A stretch of DNA of 64,000 bases from contig OY804586.1 of NCBI GenBank assembly GCA_963680875.1, positions 51,866,203 through 51,930,202 on the forward strand. The letters run 5' to 3'. Below are positions 30,544 to 37,506 of the stretch, piece by piece. Numbering within the stretch: position 1 is the stretch's first letter; the number at the start of each line of letters is the position of its first letter. Below the pieces are notes generated by a model that had not been told where the DNA came from, ran no database searches, and worked only from the letters and a program-made list of their open reading frames with translations. This stretch comes from Bathymodiolus brooksi. Taxonomy: Eukaryota > Mollusca > Bivalvia > Mytilida > Modiolidae. A program made the position numbers and the translations under genes.

Positions 30544-30800
30544 GGACCATCATGGTCTTGATCGTTTGGTAGCTGTGCTGTGCAATCAGTGTCTACCACT
30601 ACTAAGATTGTGCGTTCGAGTCCCGCTCGTGACGTGGTGTACTCGATACAATATTTTTTATAAAGTTTGTCAGTTTATTGCGGCAGGTCGGTGTTTTTCT
30701 CTGGTTACTCTGGTTTCCTCGACAAATAAAACGGACCTCCACGATATAGTCGAAATATTGTTGAAAATGGCGTCAAACACCATTACCCTAACCCCTAACT
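30544..30800 (+). mobile_element. tRNA-headed SINE, family S1, whose 5' head is also part of the satellite unit
   Basis: Starts with the last satellite segment (GACCATCATGGTCTTGATCG) and continues as an S1 SINE: an A-box-like TGGTAGCTGTGC, a B-box-like GTTCGAGTCC at 30,614-30,623, the body (GTACTCGATACAA, AAAGTTTGTCAG, TTTCCTCGACAAATAAAACG) and the family 3' end CCACGATATAG...GAAATATTGTTGAAAATGGCG. It ends in CCCTAACCCCTAAC, resembling a degenerate telomere-like tail. Other S1 copies in the window (rc of 34,236-34,439; 50,905-51,145) start with a related head, so the head belongs to the SINE as well as to the satellite. No clear target-site duplication was found. A short ORF across the junction is incidental. 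Confidence 0.85.
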
Positions 30801-31256
30801 GAGCGTCTAGCTGAAACTATCTAATGCATGCTCAGTACCAGAACAAGTTGAACAATCGGAATGGGACAACAGGGGCAACGACTGATAACTGCCACTGGTA
30901 AAGTATGACAGTTGTCATGACAACAGGGGAAACCACTGGTGAATGCCACTGGCAACGTATGACAGTAGTTGTCATATATTTTCGCATAGGTCATACTATG
31001 ATGACACACGATTTTATTTCAAATTACGAGCAACGACCTGAGTGCACTTTTTATTCCATACAACGTAACTGGTTTATTCTGTAGATAAATGTTCGTGAAA
31101 ATCCGACTAACATTATATACCTCCGGCCCTTTCGATGGTTTATTTACAAATGACACAGTGGATGCACACGTTTTTCTTATTTTTTTTTAAGAATTCGTTT
31201 GTTTATACAATATAGATTTGTGCTATATTTCTAATCTTTTGTTTTTTAATATAGTG
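30801..31256. repeat. Non-genic interval with a two-copy imperfect repeat of about 54 bp
   Basis: Two adjacent imperfect units, about 30,872-30,925 and 30,926-30,980, share the pattern GGGG(C/A)AA(C/A)...TGCCACTGG..A..GTATGACAGT. The embedded TGACAGTTGTCATGACAAC is partly palindromic. The rest is AT-rich and shows no recognisable gene. The short minus-strand ORF over it is judged to be chance. Confidence 0.5.
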
Positions 31257-32130
31257 AAACCTGTACATGTGGTCACCTGTATTAAGCAGTCACCTCTATT
31301 TAGCAGTCACCGGTATTAAGCAGTCACCTCTATTAAGTAGTCACCTCTATTAAGCAGTCACCTGTATTAAGCAGTCATCTGTATTAAGCAGTCACCTGTA
31401 TTAAGCAGTCACATGTATTAAGCAGTCACCTCTATTAAGCAGTCACATGTATTAAGCAGTCACCTGTATTAAGCAGTCACCTCCATTAAGCAGTCACCTC
31501 TATTAAGCAGTTACCTCTATTAAGCGGCCACCTGTATTAAGCAGTCACCTCTATTAAGCAGTCACCTCTATTAAACAGTCACCTGTATTAAGCAGTCACC
31601 TGTATTAAGCAGTCACATCTATTAAGCAGTCACCTCTATTAAATAGTCACCTGTATTAAGCAATCACCTGTATTAAGCAGTCACCTCTATTAAGCAGTCA
31701 CCTCTATTAAGCAGTCACCTTTATTAAGCAGTCACCTGTATTAAGCAGTCACATGTATTAAGCAGTCACCTCTATTAAGCAGTCACATGTATTAAGCAGT
31801 CACCTGTATTAAGCAGTCACCTCCATTAAGCAGTCACCTCTATTAAGCAGTTACCTCTATTAAGCGGCCACCTGTATTAAGCAGTCACCTCTATTAAGCA
31901 GTCACCTCTATTAAACAGTCACCTGTATTAAGCAGTCACCTGTATTAAGCAGTCACATCTATTAAGCAGTCACCTCTATTAAATAGTCACCTGTATTAAG
32001 CAGTCATCTGTATTAAGCAGTCACCTCTATTAAGCAGTCACCTCTATTAAGCAGTCACCTTTATTAAGCAGTCACCTGTATTAAGCAGTCACCTCTATTA
32101 AGCAGTCACCTGTATTAAAAAGTCACCTTT
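31257..32130. repeat. 17-bp minisatellite (CACCTSTATTAAGCAGT)n with a 340-bp higher-order repeat
   Basis: About 50 copies of a 17-bp unit, mainly CACCTGTATTAAGCAGT or CACCTCTATTAAGCAGT. The distinctive TAAGCGGCCA variant occurs at 31,521 and 31,861, exactly 340 bp (20 units) apart, and neighbouring variants (CACCTCC, GTTACC, TTAAACAGT, TTAAATAGT) repeat in the same order, so a 20-unit segment was duplicated. The array starts after GTGAAACCTGTACATGTGGT and fades into degenerate units (32,131-32,230). 'GTGAAACCT...ATTAAGCGG.CACC' resembles terminal motifs of some DNA transposons, so the array may have expanded from a transposon end. That origin is speculative. Confidence 0.93.
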
Positions 32131-32320
32131 CTCTTGTCCTGTCACATACAATTTAATATGAATTGAACCTCTTTTAAGAAGTCACCTGTGTTAAAAGATC
32201 ATTTTGCCGTGTCACAAAGGTGACCTCTTTATATATATACATGCTTGACATTATTATTTTATTATTTTCATGATCTTTTTTTAAGGTTCATATTGCTTGT
32301 AGGTTTACATAAATAATATA

Positions 32321-32663
32321 GTGAGTAAGTGATTGTTGCTTAACGCCAACTCAGCAATTTTTCAGCTATATTATGGCGAGAATATGTTAATTTTCAATGA
32401 GATGATAATGAGGTCCGCTTTGTACCAAACGAACACGCTTAGCTAGATTTTTAATAGTGCTAGCTCACTGAAACAACAGTCTGCGGATAGACATGTTGCC
32501 CCACTCGGAAATATTATCCTGATTCCGAGCTAACCGGTCTTTATTCATTCTCCTTAATTCTGCGTGCTTAGCAGAGAAGCAACGTATACCAATTTTATAG
32601 TCTTAACCACGATATATCGCACTCGAGGCGATCCCGCTAATAATTACACCAGCGATGCGGTAT
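32321..32663 (-). mobile_element. tRNA-headed SINE, family S2, full length, with 12-bp target-site duplication
   Basis: On the minus strand the element starts GCATCGCTGGTGTAATTATT (tRNA-like head), passes through the family body (TCGGAATCAGGATAAT, GGCAACATGTCTATCCGC, TGTTTCAGTGAGCTAGC) and ends ATAATATAGCTGAAAAATTG...GTTAAGCAACAATCACTTAC. It is flanked by ATAAATAATATA at 32,309-32,320 and 32,664-32,675, a probable 12-bp target duplication; the AT-rich context makes chance possible. The same body is seen on the plus strand at 43,800 and 52,599. Confidence 0.88.
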
Positions 32664-32675
32664 ATAAATAATATA

Positions 32676-33621
32676 TATAATATATATAAGCTAATAACCT
32701 TATATATTTAATGATATTTTCTCGCTGCGTTATGGTTATAAAATATTGGCAAAGATAGCGTTAAGCAATAATAAAATTTAAAAAACAAAACGAGTAAAAA
32801 GTGCCATACCATCAGAACAGAACAAAATATAATCGGAGATTCATCGAAACGGGGGATAAAAATCGAAATCCCTGCTGCACACATTGATGACCACTCACAT
32901 CGATAACAAGTGGCAGGATTAAGCTAATTTTATGGACTCACCCCCCCCCCCCCCCACCCCCTCCCGGAGAAATGATGCGGTATTGCAAATGTTTTCCACA
33001 TTTGAGTATATGACTACTCTCATATATAAAAATAACAAGGTATATATCAGATTAAGTGCACCCGGCGTGTTTCTTGAATAATCTTCATTACAGCAAAAAT
33101 ATTTGAAAGTTAAATAATGTAAAACTCTTTAGGATAGCCAAAATCGGATGCGGTCACATATAAGGAAAACCTCACATCTAACTCTTTGAAAAACTAGTCC
33201 TAATCTTGAATTTCAGACATAATATATAAATTTATTTATCGTGACCTACATGTAGAAGTTGTCGATACTAGTACTTTAAAAGAGAACCGATAGTCTTAGC
33301 CAACATTCAGATGTTTAGATAGTTCACCAGGTCAAACAATAATGTTATTATATAATTAGAAGGTGGCCTTGAACAAAACACTACGCAGTCGTCAAATAAT
33401 TATCTGTGCTAGTTCCATTGGTAAAACTGGTTATGGAAGTTACGAAATTTCTTCACACTTATCGCTCCTTGCTCTCAAGTCAACCAATCTCGACCAGTTA
33501 CCACATGTTTGTGCTTGTCGCAAGCCATTACATGAATTTCCAACGTTATAAGTCGTGGTCTTATTCGTGTTCAATGGTTTGATATGCGACGTGGTTGTTC
33601 GTTTTGTTGATAATAGTATAG
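32676..33621. other. Non-genic AT-rich interval with a 15-bp poly-C tract
   Basis: No gene or repeat family recognised. C15-A-C4 at 32,941-32,960 is a homopolymer tract that could support unusual structure and is prone to length errors. The segment near 33,131 (AGGATAGCCAAAATCG then GGTCAC) resembles one near 46,802 (AGGATAGCCAAAATCAG then GGTCACCTAT), suggesting a shared degenerate repeat. The 62-codon ORF at 33,363 has no recognisable features. Confidence 0.4.
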
Positions 33622-34154
33622 AATACGGTTGTTTCGAATCATGTCAATTCCGACCACGTTCCGTCTTTTTCTTGTCTTGACGTCTGAACAAATCGGCAGG
33701 CGACTTCCGGTGTTTACGCTATTACTGTGACAACGTTAGCATATCGTAGTCGTAGATGCAGTAGATTATAAGTAATTGTAATATGGAGACGCCAAGGAAA
33801 CCGCTGAATAAATACTGGTGTTCGGTACCCAACTATCTGTCCGATATCAGAAATATATACATAAAGGCAGATCGTTTTCCTTTGATGATTCTGACAGCCG
33901 CAAATAAAGAAAGAAAGCAAATTTAATTTTAAAGAAGTATTTGTCTTTGCATTGAAGTCTTTGATACAAATAAACTAATTTAATTGATATCTGTCTTTTA
34001 CAGAAAATGTTAAGATTTTTTTAAGTTGAGGATCGAACGTTAAAACGGTACAAATCGATTGGAGTTTTTGTTGTGTACATTGACACTGGAAGTTCAATGC
34101 CGATTAGTCCAACAAAATGTTGACGGAATGGAAAAGATTCGAAACAACCGTATT
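33622..34154. mobile_element. Non-autonomous DNA element with long imperfect terminal inverted repeats (533 bp)
   Basis: AATACGGTTGTTTCGAATC at 33,622-33,640 is matched perfectly in reverse complement at 34,136-34,154. The inverted similarity continues inward in patches: CAATTCCG against CCATTCCG, then CGGCAGGCGACTTCCGGTGT against CGGCATTGAACTTCCAGTGT, giving arms of about 90-100 bp. The interior has no convincing coding potential; the 68-codon minus ORF overlapping it has no recognised domain. The long-TIR, no-gene layout fits a MITE or foldback element. No convincing target duplication was found and the superfamily is unknown. Confidence 0.7.
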
Positions 34155-34566
34155 GCTGAACGTCATTGATACATCAACGACCGGTAACTCTGGTATATCA
34201 GAGATTGACGTCGTCTATTGGATCTGTTGAATATGTTTGTTTGTTTGTTTGATGGTGCTTAACGCCATCAACAATATTTCAGCTATATCGTGTCGCAAGT
34301 CACTGACAAACTTTATCACATAATGTTGTACACCTCGTCCTGATCGAGATTCGAATTCACAACATCAGTGGTGATAGGTACTGATTGCATAGGTATTTGT
34401 AAATCCAACTACAGTACGATCATGGCCACGATGGCCCCCTCTGTTGAATATGACTGAAGATTTAATTTTGTTGATATTGGTAGAATTGTTGAACATCATT
34501 GTTAGAGCAAGGAACGGTAACTCTGGTATTTCAGAGATTGACGTCTCTATTGGATCTGTTGAATGT
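34155..34566. repeat. Direct repeat pair of about 80 bp (34,155-34,233 and 34,487-34,566)
   Basis: Both copies read GAACRTCATTG..A...CAA.GA.CGGTAACTCTGGTAT.TCAGAGATTGACGTC and then CTATTGGATCTGTTGAAT. The S1 SINE at 34,236 is inserted just after the first copy, so the copies were closer together before that insertion. No coding function is evident. Confidence 0.75.
34236..34439 (-). mobile_element. SINE family S1 with 13-bp target-site duplication
   Basis: Flanked by perfect TCTGTTGAATATG copies at 34,223-34,235 and 34,440-34,452. Read on the minus strand it begins GGGGCCATCGTGGCCATGAT, has a tRNA-like A-box region GTAGTTGGATTTAC, a B-box region GAATTCGAATCTCGATCAG, then AACATTATGTGATAAAGTTT and ACGATATAGCTGAAATATTG, and ends in an AAAC repeat (TTTGTTTGTTTGTTT on the plus strand). 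The middle segment carrying GGTTTCCTCC in other S1 copies is absent here. It is a clear retroposition event and the best local reference for the S1 5' head. Confidence 0.93.
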
Positions 34567-35892
34567 GATTGAAGAACCAAAAAGAAGAACAAAGTCGTAA
34601 ACACCCTTCATAATCCTGATTTAAAGCAAAAATTACATTTTCGAACATCAATCAGGAAATCTCTTTTTAATACCCCAAATGTTATTGATATCAAAAAAGG
34701 CTTTTAAAGGTAATTATTTATAGATTGTATTGTTGCCTCTTTTTTTACAAGCGGAATGTATGTCATTAACTCTAAGTATTTTTGAAATGTCAGAATCTGC
34801 TCAAGGGTAAAAAACCTATAAATTACACGAAAGGATAATAAAATAGCATATAATTAGTGTGATATAAAAAGAGTGCGTTTCGCCCGTGGGAGGTACTTTA
34901 AAAGCCAATAACCATCTCCTTTGTCCTTATTTGTTGAAAAGGAAAATAAAAACATTTATCCAGGAAATCCTACACATATCTCAAGACCAACAGCGAGATA
35001 ATGTGTTATACGGCCGTTCTATTGGTTTATATCGGGTCAATGTGACTGTCATTAGTACATCGTATGAAATTGGATTTCGTAAACCTTGGGAGGGAATTTG
35101 ACCTCTATAGCTTCCTCCTACATCATGATCAAATCTTTAATGATACAGTCACAGATACCTTGAGGCTATGAGAGAAAGGAAAATCCATCACAATAATTTA
35201 ATAGCTGAAGTTGTATGACAAATTTGTACATATTTATTTTGTTATTTTTAAGCATAAAATAGAAATTCTTCTAGATTTTATTTTGTGTGTCGGTATTAGC
35301 GTTGGAGATCCAATTATCAAGAGCAGACGTGGGAATTTATTAACCGGTTTAACACCGACACACTTATGTCCCTGTTCCAAACCTGGACTTTGATTTCCAA
35401 CGTCACGTGTAGTGAAAAAATCTTTTTAATTTATGTGAGAGACCTGCAATAATTCGTTTTGCTAAAATTTGTAGAATTGACCACCACTGATTAAACTTTC
35501 TTTTCGGCTTATTTTTGTACGTAATAGACAATTGGCAGGAACTCCAAGCGAACAACAATTTCCGACTGTATACAACATGTCCATTTTCTTTGCAATGCAC
35601 CAATAATCCTTTCACAAGTTAATGACATAGGTAGAATTTAACCTTTCTATTGATTGGTATTATTTTATGGTTAGGCGTAGATAATTTCATGGGTGCCGTC
35701 AGAGCTGAACTTAAGCCGATTGGACCAATTGCTCGCAACTGGGTCCTTATACCTGGAGTTATCCACTCTCGGCTGTTTAAATATACACAACACACTGTAT
35801 GTTTTACAGAGATAATCAGTGGACCCGTACCTCTTACGGCCGGTCCTAGGTGCCGTCGTGTCCGCCATCATGGTTGCATTGGAAAATCACCA
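34567..35892. other. Non-genic interval; no gene supported
   Basis: Several short overlapping ORFs on both strands (60-86 codons, for example at 34,886, 35,211, 35,650 and 35,671 on the opposite strand) carry no recognised domain. About 45 bp at 35,708-35,753, containing GATTGGACCAATTGCTCGCA, recurs in inverse orientation at 46,424-46,470, indicating an unclassified dispersed repeat. Confidence 0.4.
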
Positions 35893-36700
35893 CACATGAC
35901 AAAATCATAATCAATATGTTTTATTTAAAGTCGGTACAATTAGGAACATACAACATAAGCTCTGAAGAGCTTTTAAAACTGACACAACACAAATAATACA
36001 TTAAAACAAATTAAAGCATGCAAACATACACGATTTACAAACACATTACATACAATACAACGTATTACATTTGACAAGTAAAATGAAAATGTCTTATTTC
36101 TTCTGTCATGCCATTCAAGACAGATATATGCAAATTATAGCAATCAAAGCATGAAATTTATAGCAAGCATATCAATTTGTCCTAAATAATAATCGAGCAA
36201 ATATAACATTATGTGATAAGGTTTTACGATGACTAATATGCATCAGGTCGATGGGTTTTCACATACATGGCATACAATAATGGCTTTACTTATATGGTTG
36301 TAATTCCCTGTAAAAATTATATATAATCAATAATTGGACTCCACGATATAGTGAAAATATTGCTAAAGATGGCTTTAAACAACGAACAATAGATCGACCT
36401 AGCATTCCTCACTTTCTCAAGTTCTGGCATACTTATTCATATATGTAATTAGTGGAACTTTAATTCGTGGTGCAATTTTTGCCTTCCAAGGTTGAAATAT
36501 TGCGAACATAGGAAGATTACCAAACCGTCATACAAATATATTTATTTAAGATACTTAAGAACACGTGTTCGTATTTACCTTTAAGGTCAAACGTGTGCTT
36601 TATTTAAAAATATAAGCGATATGATTAGCTTACATTGGCATTTAACTCCAAGGTTAAAGTTTCTTTACGTGCTTCACGAGCTCCTTTTGCTTTGCGGAAA
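35893..36700. other. AT-rich non-genic interval with S1 SINE 3' fragment
   Basis: Strongly AT-rich sequence with no coding signal. At 36,336-36,388 (plus strand) GGACTCCACGATATAGTGAA and ATATTGCTAAAGATGGC match the S1 3' end, a 5'-truncated SINE of about 50 bp. The final ~150 bp may include the 5' terminal repeat of the downstream DIRS-like element, but its limit could not be fixed. Confidence 0.5.
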
Positions 36701-36758
36701 ATACTACATTCTTTATAACATTCGACGCTCGGCCTTCGGTGCAGCTAGTTCGTTCGAA

Positions 36759-37506
36759 ATGTCTGAGCACGGAGACGAAGTTTTTCAGAGTGATTCTAGA
36801 CAAGGTGAGCACCCAGCCCCCGCGTTAAGCCAGGATACTCCGAGTCAACAAAATCAGCCTAAACAAGATTTAGTAGATACTTTTGACTTGTTTAAGACAT
36901 ATCTTGACCATAAATTGCATGATTTGAAATCCGATATTATTTCGGAACAGGAAAATTTGTCTTTGAAAGTTAAGGAGCAAGTTAACTTAAAATTTAAAAG
37001 TGAAGGCAATAAAATCCAATTCAGATTTAACGAGGAAATAGCCGCTGATTTAGCAAAATTGCAAAAGCATTGTACCTCTAGTGTCAATAATGCTTTGGTT
37101 ACTGATATTTGTGACAAGCTGATTCTACATAGCAGACACCTCAGCTGGGGGTTGGGCCACCGTTCGCGAATACGAGCAAAATGAAATTGCGGACAACTCA
37201 GATGACGAAAAAAGAATTCGCCAGGCTGAAAACAGAGCCATTAAACATATTAAGGATGAAGGAAAGATTCACACTACCCCGTATAGTAGATATTCAACAC
37301 CCGCTAGATCAGAAACTCGTCCTAATCCAAATTCTAATTATGTGCGCAGTTCTACTCCTCAGCCGCCCTTTCGTATCGGCTTTGCACGGCGTGAGCCGTG
37401 CCCCTGGGATGTGTGTTTCCACTGTAAAAGTATGGGACATTGGAGAAAAAACTGTTCGCTCCTCAACAGAGCCAGCCAGAATTCAACTACAACATATACT
37501 AAATGA
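36759..37506 (+). pseudogene. gag: DIRS gag (ORF1), frameshifted, with CCHC zinc knuckle
   Basis: Putative nucleocapsid protein of the DIRS element. The ATG at 36,759 (MSEHGDEVFQSDS...) opens a reading frame including a lysine-rich segment with KFKSEGNKIQFRFNEEI, a pattern I associate with DIRS Gag. That frame runs on out of register to a stop at 37,184. From about 37,123 the coding signal shifts to another frame, giving IADTSAGGWATVREYEQNE and a retroviral-type zinc knuckle C-F-H-C-K-S-M-G-H-W-R-K-N-C (CX2CX4HX4C) at about 37,400-37,460, ending at TGA 37,504-37,506. The switch at about 37,116-37,131 is consistent with a small deletion. The upstream in-frame ATG at 36,621 adds residues without recognisable similarity, so 36,759 is preferred. 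Confidence 0.8.

Larger units (their letters stand above)
1..30565. repeat. 51-bp satellite DNA array (about 599 units)
   Basis: Continuous tandem array of a 51-bp unit from the window edge to the SINE at 30,544. The unit runs ACCATCATGGTC(T/G)TGATCG, then TTGATTTATTGTTAGTTACT, then TAACATCTATGG. It contains the 11-bp palindrome ACCAT-C-ATGGT. Main variant sites are the TTG/GTG/GTC triplet after GGTC, GTTAGTTAC versus GTTAGTAAC, and CTATGG versus CTATCG. Divergence is low and mostly substitutions; four units (near 17,350, 18,420, 26,376 and 27,446) share a 1-base deletion in GGTCTTG. Because 51 is divisible by 3, each unit carries a stop in all six frames, so the array has no ORF. No insertion interrupts it. 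The left end is not seen, so the true array is longer. Function is unknown; centromeric, pericentromeric or subtelomeric location would all fit. Confidence 0.98.

Noticed and set aside
1..30565. Possible CRISPR-like or coding tandem array
   Set aside because: Units are contiguous with no unique spacers, and all six frames have a stop in each 51-bp unit; this is satellite DNA.
30542..30802. 86-codon ORF across the satellite/SINE junction
   Set aside because: It translates the SINE tRNA-like head and body and has no domain; it is an artefact of the junction.
31257..32130. CRISPR-like regular repeats
   Set aside because: 17-bp period without spacers; a minisatellite in a eukaryotic context.
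35650..35910. Overlapping ORFs on both strands (86 and 66 codons)
   Set aside because: No recognised domain, no codon pattern, and part of the sequence is a dispersed repeat also found near 46,430.
36854..37117. Minus-strand ORF of 87 codons
   Set aside because: Antisense shadow of DIRS gag.
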